A stretch of DNA of 64,000 nt from Lachnospiraceae bacterium (lineage in GTDB: Bacteria > Bacillota > Clostridia > Lachnospirales > Lachnospiraceae). Within the stretch, counting starts at the first letter, position 1; every line of letters starts with the position of its first letter. The stretch lies in NCBI GenBank assembly GCA_017461725.1, contig JAFTXG010000015.1:186001-250000 (forward strand), in the 5' to 3' direction. Position numbers and translations under genes: made by a program. Shown here one piece after another: positions 31,001 through 38,500 of this stretch. The notes under the pieces were generated by a model, which did no database searches, had not been told where the DNA came from, and saw nothing but the letters and a program-made list of their open reading frames with translations.

Positions 31001-32825
31001 TCTTACTGCCGGAAACCATCTTGATAAATCCAACCGGTCCACTAACGCCGCCAACCGGACGTCCACCGGCAAACTGGGAACCCGCAACGCTAATAGCACC
31101 TGCAACGTTGATATTAGCCCCCTCTGCCATATTTAACGTGCGGAATGCACTAGGCGTTGCATAAGGAGACGGCTCAGCGTTCTCCACAATATTCGGCACC
31201 GTGGTATATACCGTATTATTATCATCCATAGGAATCAACAACGTGTTACCAGAGGAAACCACATAGTTGCCCGCCGGTAAAGTACCGTCATTCAACAGAT
31301 TAATCTGACGAATTCCGCTACTGGTTGCATATTGATCTGCAGCATTTAAGTTGTAAAACGTCTTATCCCCTACACCAAACATCGCCATGTTTGTGGAATC
31401 TACGAATACAGGCTTAATTGTAACATTGCCGTTTGATGTATATGTATAGCTCGCATCATACGCAAGATATCTACTATTCGTTACGTCATACCAACCAAAG
31501 AAAACTTGTCCATCGGCAGGTAATGCAACCAATGCATAGGTAGCACCAACCGATTCCGTCTTACTAACAGGTGCAACTTCTCCGTTTACGGTATAACTTC
31601 CACTGCCCTCTGCAGCGACAAAATCAACCGTCACCTGAGGTAATGCAAACACAGGATAAATGGAATACTGTCCTTGGTTTGTGAAATTATAAGTAGCCGC
31701 TGTGCTGACCTTGGTGTTCGCATCCGTATACCATCCAATGAAGTCATACCCGGTTGCCGGAGTTGCCACTAACGTATATGCCGTATTGCAAGCGTCCGTT
31801 CTGGTAACCGCAGAAGTAGTAATTGTTTGAGAACTTCCATCAGCGGAAACTGTATAACTACCCTGACCTTGAGCCGCACCAAAAGTAACCACACCTTTTG
31901 CTACAATATCAGTGATTTCTATTGATGTGTATTGAACCGCGGAACTCGATGTACCGGATTTAAGCACAATGGTAATCGACGCTCCTCCTGCCAATGTAGT
32001 CGGACCATAGGAACCACTACCTGAAGCTACAAGACTTTGCTCTGTCCCTGCAACAGTCAAAGAACCTGTAGCCCCCAGAAAGCCCGCAGATCTATCCTCA
32101 ATCGCGTATGTAAAATTGAAAGAAAGTACCACCGGCGCAGTCCTACTATTCGTTATAGTCAGTGTCGTGCTGTTATTGGAATACTTTCCACCAACCTGTC
32201 CATTAATTGTCGAGCCACTGGCTGTCCAAGTATAATCACTACCCGACGCAGACAACCCAATCCCCGTATCTGTCAAGCTTCCACTAACTGCCAGCAAATT
32301 CGGTCCCACTTCCTGTGCATTCACTGCCTCTACGAAGTCCATAAACACCGGATTTGCCACAGTCAACGCCTCCATCTCCGCCTCAGTCAGAGTCGCCTCC
32401 ACCTCCGCGGACAGATCCTGGATCTCCACCTGAACCATCCAGACGGTATCCGAGTCCATCGCAGAAACGACGCCCTCGATCTCTGTCTTAAACGCAGCAC
32501 GCTCCTCCTCCGTCATCTCACCGGAAGGAAGGGTCAGACCGCCCTGCTCAACCAGATAATAACCGAGGATATCATCAATCTTCGCCTGCGCCTCCTGATA
32601 AGCCGCAGAAGTCTCTGCAGCACCTTCGCTCTCCGCAGATGCCTCTGTCTCTGTAGAGGTCTCCGTGGAGCTCTCGGTCTCCGCCGCGCTCTCCTCTTCG
32701 GTATGCACATGAGTCTCTTCCCCCTCCGCGTGCGCATGCAGCTCCGGAGCATAGGAAAGCACCATGATCAACGCCATCAGAAGCGCCAGACCTCTCTTTG
32801 CTTTTTTTGCATATTTTGCAAACAT
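19047..32825 (-). CDS. Giant secreted repeat protein with NAGPA domain and wall-binding repeats
   Basis: The 4592-residue protein has a signal peptide (1-32, LALLMALIMVLSY core, cut near HAHA), a Ser/Thr/Glu-rich stretch (45-75), two InlB-B-like repeats (about 312-475), and a long beta-rich region to about 1000. About 49 tandem 41-residue units follow (1013-3019; LTEGKHCSVCNEVLVAQ type, each with Cys-x10-11-Cys-x2-Cys and a GHT end). Next are a phosphodiester glycosidase (NAGPA) domain (about 3315-3580; RTAVGITKTGK, VLDGRQ, NLDGGGSTT), a Big-type Ig domain, Tyr/Gly-rich wall-binding repeats (about 4005-4320), a GBS_Bsp-like domain (4342-4425) and three DUF5648-like repeats (4455-4592). It has no LPXTG motif, so attachment should be non-covalent. 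GGAGGAGAG precedes the ATG. Function is unknown; adhesion or surface-glycan processing are the likeliest roles. Confidence 0.85.
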   Translation of the reverse strand: MFAKYAKKAKRGLALLMALIMVLSYAPELHAHAEGEETHVHTEEESAAETESSTETSTETEASAESEGAAETSAAYQEAQAKIDDILGYYLVEQGGLTLPSGEMTEEERAAFKTEIEGVVSAMDSDTVWMVQVEIQDLSAEVEATLTEAEMEALTVANPVFMDFVEAVNAQEVGPNLLAVSGSLTDTGIGLSASGSDYTWTASGSTINGQVGGKYSNNSTTLTITNSRTAPVVLSFNFTYAIEDRSAGFLGATGSLTVAGTEQSLVASGSGSYGPTTLAGGASITIVLKSGTSSSAVQYTSIEITDIVAKGVVTFGAAQGQGSYTVSADGSSQTITTSAVTRTDACNTAYTLVATPATGYDFIGWYTDANTKVSTAATYNFTNQGQYSIYPVFALPQVTVDFVAAEGSGSYTVNGEVAPVSKTESVGATYALVALPADGQVFFGWYDVTNSRYLAYDASYTYTSNGNVTIKPVFVDSTNMAMFGVGDKTFYNLNAADQYATSSGIRQINLLNDGTLPAGNYVVSSGNTLLIPMDDNNTVYTTVPNIVENAEPSPYATPSAFRTLNMAEGANINVAGAISVAGSQFAGGRPVGGVSGPVGFIKMVSGSKITVNSGGCLYAWGYVMGAGAVEVLSGGTVYESFQAMDWRGGNATSQFVDNSQKVFPLSQYYVQNVEVPMTLHAGGIEKGYVSTTVALVGAQGSEVPFVGPNSLFNITSGYLIKDYDEVNDRQVYEMHGDLAMDNITISMKILPTSTVTINSRDYVLPITNNLTVDVVSGTINITQDLAFLPGSQIIVRQGAYCNLANGKSIYVYDADQWPAYPNGYVAAEEYDFIPLSYAPGRIGSRTTLEDALIQIDGTINADAGFLYTTTGGAKVISTGTGKVVMKAGTATVTYQATQDTDNNPVYHEVAITVAKLMHGDGTYTDPSMINPNYGSIYTYEGTGTDGKWVIECAKNGEECGCISDVAVEDVTCDNPQICKYCGTTMKTADHTPGTGATCTTAQTCTVCGQELVAALGHTEVTDAAVAATCTATGLTEGKHCSVCNEVLVAQTVIPATGHTNAAAVQENLVTATCTEAGSYDSVVYCAICGEFISKETKTIDALGHDYKEAITTAATCTEKGVKTISCTRCDYSKTEDIDALGHTEAVDAAVAPTCTASGLTEGKHCSVCNEVLVAQEVVKALGHTEVTDPAVAATCTTAGKTEGKHCSVCSQVLVAQTTINALGHTEVTDAAVAPTCTATGLTKGSHCSVCGEVLVAQEVVDALGHTEVIIPGKAATCTEDGLTEGKYCSVCDVVLAEQEVIEALGHTEVIDAAVAPTCTATGLTEGKHCSVCTEVLVAQEVVKALGHTEVVDEAVAPTCTAPGLTEGSHCSTCGTVLVKQEEIAALGHTEVIDKAVAATCTATGLTEGKHCSVCSEVLVAQKVVDALGHTEVIDAAIAATCTTAGKTEGKHCARCQEVLVEQKEVAALGHTEVVDEAVEPTCETAGKTEGKHCSVCNEVLVAQETVAALGHTEVVDEAVTPTCTATGLTAGKHCSVCNEVLVAQATVTALGHAEVTDKAVAATCTAAGLTEGKHCSRCNEVLVAQEVVDVLGHTEVTDAAVEPACEATGLTEGKHCSVCNEVLVVQEVIDALGHTEVIDAAVAPTCTEDGLTEGKHCSVCNEVLVAQEEVEALGHTEVTDAAVAATCTESGLTAGKHCSVCNEVIVPQVELPALGHTEVTDAAVAPTCEATGLTEGKHCSVCGTVLAAQEVIDALGHTEVIDEAVAATCTETGLTEGKHCSVCGVVLAAQEEVAALGHTEVIDAAVAATCTETGLTEGKHCSVCGVVLVSQTEVAALGHTVAVDAAVDATCTATGLTEGKHCSVCGVVLAAQKVVSMRGHIWNVVAEEYVAPTCTEAGSQGFECTDCDATKTETIEATGHDYKDTVIEEATCTEEGILYRRCKNCNTPGFEVSIDPLGHDLQDVEAESPTCTEPGLSAGKKCSRCDYTEGGAEVIPALGHTWDEGVETLAPTCTAVGKKVYTCSVCRENKEDDIPVIDHTEVVDEAVASTCTATGLTEGKHCSVCNTVLVKQEEVPAKGHTEVVDEALAATCTETGLTEGKHCSVCNAVLVEQEVVVALGHTEVIDEAVAATCTETGLTEGKHCSVCNAVLVMQEEVAALGHTEVIDEAVAATCEATGKTEGKHCSVCGKVLVAQTDVPALGHNTVFDKAVAATCTETGLTEGSHCDRCDLVFSPQTEVAALGHKEVVDKAVVATCTATGLTEGKHCSRCNQVLVAQKEVAALGHTEVIDAAAAPTCTETGLTEGKHCSVCNEVLVEQEVVAAAGHTEAIDAAVAATCTATGLTEGKHCSVCNEVLVAQEDVNALGHTEVIDKAVAATCTATGLTEGRHCSVCNTVFKAQEVVSALGHAEVIDKAVAATCTETGLTEGKHCSVCREVLTAQEVVAALGHTEVIDEAVEATCTETGLTEGKHCSVCNEVLVEQEVVAALGHTEAIDEAVEATCTTTGKTEGKHCSVCNEVLVAQKTVDALGHAGVVDEAVEATCTETGLTEGKHCSVCNAVLIAQEEVAALGHAEVIDKAKAASCTETGLTEGKHCSVCKEVLTVQEVVAALGHTEVIDAAVAPTCTAAGKTEGKHCSVCGEVLAAQEEVAALGHTEVIDEAVAATCTVAGKTEGKHCSVCGEVLVAQETVKATGHTIVQDGRVEPTCTETGLTAGSHCSVCDEVLVAQETIEALGHTEVIVNGKAPACTSTGLTDGLKCSVCSNTLKAQEVIPATGHTEVIDKAEAATCTTPGRTEGSHCSVCNTTIVKQEVVPATGHTEVIDKAVEATCTETGLTEGKHCSVCGTVLVAQRTVAKKGHTVAIDNAVAPTCTETGLTEGKHCSVCGEVLLAQEVVSAKGHTEVVDVAVEPTCTKVGKTEGSHCSVCGEIFVAQEEVPALGHSWDDGRVTTLPTCTAAGVRTYTCQTCNGTKTEAEPKLGHDLIAHEAKLPTNYSVGNEAYETCSRCDYSTYVEIPALGEPEIKDYDTFLENLKILEDYANAYVKINPGKDPMLLLIKYIRTGVDRYNSGSWNIMAGYEDEGFAKYVKEQEEAHNASVSSADDMIIVTGLKNIHNMDLPNGDYTDIGHMFGTLDISYHNKGSVNHADVAGWAGDLVDLLSTVDRHGVTGTLDEMIADILENYLCVSFNESDIFSQTDMYGDLDGFYVMEELTAKDYENGLLYNIISSYFTEDLTDEDRAKYFLDNRLDGVSGMTEIREAVFNEYTGNQVVATLEGTREFNNDDLSDLRKACCYAFADYLCKLAGDWVDIVDNNYFDVFSTESSTLAPGITQQINKATTADGKQIVYYLATADVTSQYVNVYANYKDANPAGGWGMQRVRDQALAAQEKYGNPESADYIENYNVIAAINGAGYNMSTGEPGGLLIMGGVEYHAPNANGFFGILKDGSAYIGTTDEYYAMKEQGLVMEGISIFGSTLVKDGKISVSASGDYYNNRASRTAVGITKTGKVVFMVLDGRQEPVSCGGSMQEIAQIMLEAGCVQAVNLDGGGSTTYIARQEGDDELSLVNKPSDGFERSVSTSLIMVSTAPSSTAFDHAVLDSEVKYLTIGSSTQMTASGVSATGNSVEIPEGTTWAVSDSSIASINADGQFTALANGTVNVNLMLGDAVIGTRTMYVVVPDTVYFTQENMNAVYGEPAELPVAALYEGKPVAINMNDVGFALSLPEAGVIEGWTFTGTESSGIKSVKITALLVQNPDAVSGSINVALYKPGEASFDFENATGGDRQLAWDREVSNSTTEDNVTYVVIDPESPMVTTYTFGIDMTQIPMPEKLADLTYMLPGADAENASAWNFLLQLAERVSVLTEVKPVMKFDPNLEVDYSEMTILCDYFTLETVELNEETNELTLSLRWIDQTKAIDPNTANPICIVSGIKLTPKDDAAWDTKNRLAVMNSGSIGYDIYLRANALYSFAQKPENQAEYSLYPFVNPNDPSETGGHFADTYKEFTDEYTLVNSLKNGWVYEDGGYAYYANGDKTYGIAQIGGYYYDFGETGINIGQTKYTGIFDIDGVNHYAKDGVLSSGWYIDGADKYCFDEDGVGYDGKVLIDGVVLEFENGLKVGGYTGFVKKADGNTYHYVEGEMTYGWYQDGDDLYHFNTDTGVMTTGTHVMPDKEAEAKGAYYDFADDGKTLRGYFNGFGYYYWAGVPKRDAWVKAGNDSDPEAWYHTNGTGHYVTSRGKEAFDLEIDGVTYSAVKIAYDGVVYTFDDTNGKLLKGSFVYENSEWYYYWAGAPVNDGWFEEDGYTYYAFADGRLARGIQVLDGESYMFDNHGRLITDGILIKGMLTERNKDMVITVVNAPENLSLVRIAIWSVQAGQAATLHWFEAEKTKDGDWTLTVPVCLFGVRGAHTYAIHVYGTADGEQSFLVDSSINVPFRGPHTFTDDNDMTCNVCGADRSDPDDEPTVPMYRMYNPNSGEHFYTGSEVERDNLVAAGWNYEGVGFHIPIYTGDPVYRIFQPSTGEHLYTMDQDEVDTLLASGWVYENVAWNSACYNQAPQYRLHNPNAVVGAYHFTNSEEERDHLISVGWEYQGIGWYSVQSAE
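23770..29790 (-). repeat. About 49 tandem 123-bp coding repeats in the giant surface gene
   Basis: Each 41-codon unit encodes a form of EVIDAAVAPTCT...GKHCSVC...ALGHT. Counting the translated units gives 49 between the first HCSVC block and the final GEP boundary, including a few divergent ones (units 2-3, 22-25 and 48-49). Copies differ by scattered, mostly synonymous changes, so the array is old enough to have diverged but could still shrink or grow by recombination. Confidence 0.9.
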
Positions 32826-32891
32826 TTTCTCTCCTCCTTAAATTATGAAAATTAAGTGGATCTGACACCACAGCCGTATATGACGATTCAG

Positions 32892-32908
32892 TGGTATCAT
32901 TTGGTATC
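32892..32908. promoter_or_regulatory. Direct repeat upstream of the giant surface gene
   Basis: TGGTATC occurs at 32892-32898 and again at 32902-32908, a period of 10 bp or one helical turn, 67 bp before the start of the giant gene. This is the layout of a response-regulator or activator site. The binding protein is unknown. Confidence 0.35.
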
Positions 32909-32916
32909 TATATTAA

Positions 32917-32943
32917 CATTTAAATCATACTACAATTTAAATG
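32917..32943. repeat. AT-rich inverted repeat between the CotH and giant surface genes
   Basis: CATTTAAAT (32917-32925) and ATTTAAATG (32935-32943) are perfect 9-bp arms with a 9-nt loop. A TATGAT within it on the minus strand could be a -10 box. No T run follows on the minus strand, so an operator or promoter element is more likely than a terminator. Confidence 0.4.
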
Positions 32944-32949
32944 ATTTTT

Positions 32950-35547
32950 CTAGCCTTCATCCAACAATTTTTCAATATCCACACCGTACCAGCCGACGCC
33001 CTCCGATACCCAGCCCTGACTGAGCAGGTCCGCGATTTCTTCCTCGTCACCGGTATAGTAGTGAACCCCTTTCGCCTCGCTCCACAGGCGGTATACCGGG
33101 ATGCCCTCTGCCGGTGTATTCCAGCACACACCCTCGTACTGCCAGCCTGCTCCGGTCAAAGCGTCAATCTCTGCCTGTGACATCGTGTAGAAGTGGGCAC
33201 CGGTATTGGGATTATAGAGTCGTGTCACGGGTCCGCCCTCAAAGGCCGGCGCGTACCATGCGATGCCTTGGCTCTCCCAGCCTGTGCTGATCAGCTGCTC
33301 GATCTCACCCTCGCTTCCGGTGTAGAACTGCGCACCGCTGATCGGTTCATAGAGCCGGTACATGGGGATAACACCCAGCTCATCTATATCCAGATCCGGG
33401 TCCAGCCCGCAGATGGCGCAGATACCGATCTCCTCATCCACCTGATGTGCCACCGCTTTCGCCAGATGGATATCATCGGTGTCCAGCAGAATTTCTCCGC
33501 CCGCTCCGGTTCCGTAGGCGTTGACCGCCAGATAGTCCTCTGTCTCCAGCTCCATCCGGCACAGAGGGATGTTCACCGTCCACAGATTCCCCTCACCCCG
33601 GCCAAACGACCACCACTTGAGGGTATTTTCCTGCCCGGCCAGCGTTCCCCAGACGGCCACACTCGCTGAGGTCAGGTCGCCCGTATTGTCGACCAGCTGA
33701 ACCTTCAGCTTCAGTCCGTCCCCGGATACACTGACCCTCATGATATAGGGCTTGCCCCGGGCGATCTCCGCGTAGTTTCGCCCTGCGGCGACCAGCTGCG
33801 AGGAGTCGTCCGCGTAGGCGTAGATATAGTAGATGCCTGCGCTGTTGTGCTCCTCCAGATCCACCGTGCACCGCCACACGCCGTCCTCATCCTGCTCGGC
33901 GCTGTACCAGTTCAGGTCGTCCCGGTCGTTCGTCTTGCTCCACACGCTGAAGACCATGTTTCTGTGGTTCTCTCCATCCCGATAACAGATTTCCATCTCC
34001 TCGCAATCGTCGCTGACCACACTGGCCACCGCACGATTTTCAGGAATCCGGAACGCCTCCTCTCTTCCGGCGAGCCAGCTGCGCACTGCGTCTGCCGCCT
34101 CGTCGAAGGTGGGGTAAAAATCGGCTCCGCCCTTGGGATTTGGCTGTCCCAGCACATCCCAGCGAAGATAATTCATCTCTGCAGACGCTGCGATCTCCGA
34201 TCGGATCGCGTCCACATTTTCTGTCATGCCCTCCAGCTCTGCGCGGTACAGTTCCCAAAGCTCCAGTGTCTTGGCATAGAACTCCGGGCTGGACAGCAGA
34301 TAGTGAAACAGTACATGCTCCGCTCCGTAGCTGACCGTGTTCGCCGTGCCGTCATTGCCCATGCAGGTATCAAAGTCCCAGATAGGCCCCAGATGGATGA
34401 CATCGTCAGCTCCGTCCTGATACCAGTAAAAACTGGTGGCAAAGGACTCCCTGTTCAGGGTATATTCATTGATCAGATAATATTTCACAAAGGAATCCAC
34501 ATCGATCCTGGCGGACAGTGCTTCCAGCGTCACCTCATCGGAGGGTGTCTCATACAAAAACAGGATCAGTTCCTCCAGCGCTTCCGAAAAATCGGCCATC
34601 GCCGTCTCGATCACCGCAGGCTCCTCCAGATTGATCTCCTTCAGGGTGAAGTATCGCTCCATGACCTGACAGTAAAACCAGTAATCCTCCTCCAAATAGA
34701 AGTTCTGATCATGCTCAAACAGCGCACCGCTGTCATTCTCCAGATCCAAACGCGAACCACCCAGCTCCACCTTCTCGCCCAGCAGATAGGTGCCGCGGTA
34801 CTCTCCCTCGATCCACAGATCCACATATTTCAGCGTGGGAACAAACTCCATTCCCAGATTCTGTGCCATCTGATAGACCAACTGAGTTCTCATCATACTG
34901 TCATCGCTTGCATTAGCCAGAAGAACCCACTTTTTGGACTCATCCATGCCCATGACTGCAGTTTTGGATGCAAACTTAATCTGATATCCCTTTTTCTCAT
35001 ATTGCATCCAGGACGAATTGCCTCGCCCCTTGATCTCCAAGCTGTCCTCCACCGTCAGATCGAACCCTCGGTCCGGATCGATGATATAAATACTGTTTCC
35101 GGCATGCTTGACATCCTTGTCCGCATGGATCTCATCCAACGTGGTTCCCTGCAGGTCGATGTAAACTGAGGGCAGATCCGATCCCATCACCGCCACACGG
35201 TTTACACTTCCGTCGGGCGCGGTCAGCTCGACGTGATCACCGCTTTCCACAAATCCCCCGGACACAATTTTCTTCCTCGTATCCAGCTCCCCCGCAGAGC
35301 TCTCACGGATACTTCCGGAATAATGAATCTCGATGTCCTTTATCTCCTGACCGGACGTCACAAACAGACACCACATCTGTTCATCTTCTACCCAGTAACC
35401 GTTAATTCTGTGCCCCAGTGAGTCAAAGGTATAGCAGGAAAACTCCTCCTCCTTTTTATTCATGCTGAACGCACAGACCGCGATCCCCAAAACCAGTACG
35501 GTCAGAAGGAGCTTTATGCCAGTCTTTCCCCTTTTATGGTTTCCCAT
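32950..35547 (-). CDS. Secreted CotH-family kinase with GBS_Bsp-like and DUF5648-like tail
   Basis: The 865-residue protein has an N-terminal signal anchor (11-28, IKLLLTVLVLGIAVCAF). The CotH domain spans about 130-480: EIKGRGNSSWMQYEKKGYQ, WVLLANASDDSMMRTQL, LWIEGEYRGTYLLGEKVE and the metal-site motif GPIWDFDTCMGN. CotH proteins are atypical protein kinases, shown on spore coat proteins in Bacillus. Residues about 520-720 hold two GBS_Bsp-like domains (VFSVWSK..., SVAVWGTLAGQ...), and about 740-860 three DUF5648-like repeats (YRLYEPISGAQFYT, TRLYNPNTGAHFYT, YRLWSEAKGVHYYT). The same tail modules end the giant surface protein encoded 124 bp downstream, which suggests a shared location and perhaps an enzyme-substrate pair (inference). 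Confidence 0.87.
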   Translation of the reverse strand: MGNHKRGKTGIKLLLTVLVLGIAVCAFSMNKKEEEFSCYTFDSLGHRINGYWVEDEQMWCLFVTSGQEIKDIEIHYSGSIRESSAGELDTRKKIVSGGFVESGDHVELTAPDGSVNRVAVMGSDLPSVYIDLQGTTLDEIHADKDVKHAGNSIYIIDPDRGFDLTVEDSLEIKGRGNSSWMQYEKKGYQIKFASKTAVMGMDESKKWVLLANASDDSMMRTQLVYQMAQNLGMEFVPTLKYVDLWIEGEYRGTYLLGEKVELGGSRLDLENDSGALFEHDQNFYLEEDYWFYCQVMERYFTLKEINLEEPAVIETAMADFSEALEELILFLYETPSDEVTLEALSARIDVDSFVKYYLINEYTLNRESFATSFYWYQDGADDVIHLGPIWDFDTCMGNDGTANTVSYGAEHVLFHYLLSSPEFYAKTLELWELYRAELEGMTENVDAIRSEIAASAEMNYLRWDVLGQPNPKGGADFYPTFDEAADAVRSWLAGREEAFRIPENRAVASVVSDDCEEMEICYRDGENHRNMVFSVWSKTNDRDDLNWYSAEQDEDGVWRCTVDLEEHNSAGIYYIYAYADDSSQLVAAGRNYAEIARGKPYIMRVSVSGDGLKLKVQLVDNTGDLTSASVAVWGTLAGQENTLKWWSFGRGEGNLWTVNIPLCRMELETEDYLAVNAYGTGAGGEILLDTDDIHLAKAVAHQVDEEIGICAICGLDPDLDIDELGVIPMYRLYEPISGAQFYTGSEGEIEQLISTGWESQGIAWYAPAFEGGPVTRLYNPNTGAHFYTMSQAEIDALTGAGWQYEGVCWNTPAEGIPVYRLWSEAKGVHYYTGDEEEIADLLSQGWVSEGVGWYGVDIEKLLDEG

Positions 35548-35574
35548 TTCCTGTCATCCCCCTTTCCGGTCATC

Positions 35575-38500
35575 CTACAGACACACTTTTCGGCCTGTCG
35601 CGATATCCCGGATATCGGCGGGATCGAACTGGTTTCTCAATCGGATAATCACCTCGTACTCATGTCCTCTCTCCAGCACACTGTCGAAAACATAACAGAC
35701 GAATCCGGTGTAAAAAAGGAAATGTTCATTGACAAAGGAAAATGCCACATCGATCCGCTCCTCCGGATACACCTCAAACTCATATGCGTCTCCGCGCTGA
35801 TTCAACAGGATCAATGATTTGCTGTATCGATGGTGATCATTGCCCCGCTTGAAGGCAAATCCGCGGATCCGATGGAAGGAATCGCCCCGATCACAGTCAT
35901 CCAGGGACCACTGTATATCCGATCCGTCTCTCTTCTCAAAGTTTTTCAGCTTTTTATCTCCCAGGGCAAGCGCTCTGGGTTTCGGGTTGCGAACCACATT
36001 GATCTCCTGACACCAGACAAGATATCTCACACCATTTCGCGCCCTGGTCATCACACCGATCTGATACGGTATAATATCTACCCTGAGGTCAGTTCTCTGC
36101 AGCGTACACTCGAAACCGGCATACAGATAGGAGGGCTGCCCAAAATGGGCTGCCACATCCGGCCGCGAGAATGAGAAGGCTTTCGCACCATAGGTTTTTC
36201 CGAAAGGATCCTTGAACACCACATATCGTTCCAGTTCCTCGATATGTCCCTCGCCCTCCAGGACGGACCAACCGGTAATCTGTACGCTGTCGGTGATATT
36301 CACAAAATCCACAACGGCCGTTCCTACCGGCACACAGCCCGCCAGGTCCAGCTCCTCCAGCACATCGTAATCATGCTTGATGGACAGTCCGGCGGTAAGC
36401 CCCTTAAGATTTTTATTCAGGTAAGGATCACAGTCTTTCAACTCAGCAAAATCAGAAAACAGCTCTGCTCTCTCCCGGCTCAGACGGAGAAGCTTCTGGT
36501 CATCCAGCATATCCCCTCCGCGGCTCAATGATTCGTGGTGATAAGCCACCACATCGTTGCGAATCACATTGTAATATCCTTTTCTGTGCAATTCAAAACA
36601 CAATTTTACATCATTATATGCCACCGGAAGATCCTCATCAAAACCTCCCACCGCCTTAAATTTGGTTCTCTCCAGCAGCAGACACGCACCGGTCACCGCG
36701 ATGCAGTCCTCGTCTACCCTGTTCCAGCCAAAGTAGTAAGGGGTCTGGTCATCCAGTGTCATAAAGCTGTGCATCGGTCCGTTTTTCGGATTCGATATAC
36801 CCGCATGCTGTATCCGGGTAGACAATGGATAAAACAGCTTTGCGCCGACCGCACCCACATGCGCCTGTTGGGCATGACCCAACATCCGTTCCAACCACTG
36901 GGGCTGGAATATCTCAATGTCATCGTTGAGGAACAGTAGATACTCTCCCTCGGCGCAGGCCGCACCCTGATTGCACATCCGAGAGAAGTTGAACGCAGCC
37001 TGCTCGTAGATGTACTTCGCACCAACAGATTGAAGATACTGCTCTATGATCTGCCGGTTCACGCCCAGACTTCCATTGTCCACCACAATAAGCTCGTAAT
37101 GTCCGTAAGACGTGTACTTGCGAATCGACTCAATACACTGTCTCAGAATGTCCGGGTGATCCCTGGAAGGGATGATAATGCTGACCAGCGGCTCGCCGAC
37201 CACCTCATATATGATCCGGTGCTGGGACATACCGTCAATATATTCCAGATAGGCCGGGATCCCATTTCGTCGGATATAATCCTCCTTCGCGTGCTTCGCC
37301 GCCTCGGAAGCGTAGTTTTTAGAGGTCATAGCGTAGGCTACTGACTCCTTGCGCTCTCTCCAATGATACAACACTCTGGGAATATGACCGACCCGCTTAT
37401 TGTCCGACCGTTCCATAAAGCGCAGAGTAAAATCATAGTCCTGGCTGCCATTATAGGCAGTGCGCAAACCGCCTACCGCTTTCACGATGGAGGCGCGATA
37501 TGCAGCCAGATGATTGGTATACATCATGTTCAAAAACAGATCCGGAGACCAGTCAGGCTTAAAAAACGGTAAATGTCTGATCTTACCATCCTCTGTCAGC
37601 TTGTCCTCGTCACTGTACAGGAAATCCAGCTCCGAATTTTCATTTAACTTCTGTGCAAACGCATACAGGGCATCAGGCTCAATCGTATCATCGCAGTCCA
37701 TAAAGACAATGTAATCCCCCTCCGCGATCTGTATGCCGTCGTTGGTGGCTACAGAGATATGTCCGTTGGTGCTCCTATAGATCACATGCACATGAGAATT
37801 CGCCTCATAGCGGCGCAGTACCGGAACCACGTTGTCCCAAGACGAGCAATCATCCACCAGAATCAGCTCAAAATTCGTGTAAGTCTGCTTCAAAACTGAC
37901 TGGATGCACTCCTCTAGTTGCTCGGTCACCGTATTGTAAACCGGAATCACAATCGAAAATCGTGGCCGATAGGCCAGATTAGTCACCGCATGGGGGTGAC
38001 ATTCTTCGTGCCGTAACCATCGGTGATAGTTGCGGATACTATGCTCATCCTCCAAATGATACTCCGGATTCCGGCCGGGATAAACAATCCCGTTTCTCGC
38101 TGCACACACTCTCTTTACTGCCTCAGGGATATCGTGGCGCTTTAACAGTCCCTGCAGCCAATATATCTCGATATTCGGATTGGTGTCCAGCTGCTCCTGC
38201 GTCACATAGGCGATATACTTCGCCTGCCGCTTCAATCGGGCAAATCCGTCAACATTCTGCAGATCGCCGATTTTCTCAGCCTCCTCCTCCGTAGGCAGGT
38301 GAATCAGTCGTTTCAGATGTCCGACGGCAATCTCCGGGGTGTACTCCACGTCATAGGTCCGGACAAACTCCATCCCTTCCTGAACGAAGTCACAGATACC
38401 GGCCAACATCTCTGCCTTCTCCTGATCCCCCTCTCCCTTTTCAAAGATCACTTCACCATTTTCGCCGTAACAGTATACGCTCTCGTGGGGCGCCGAGAAC

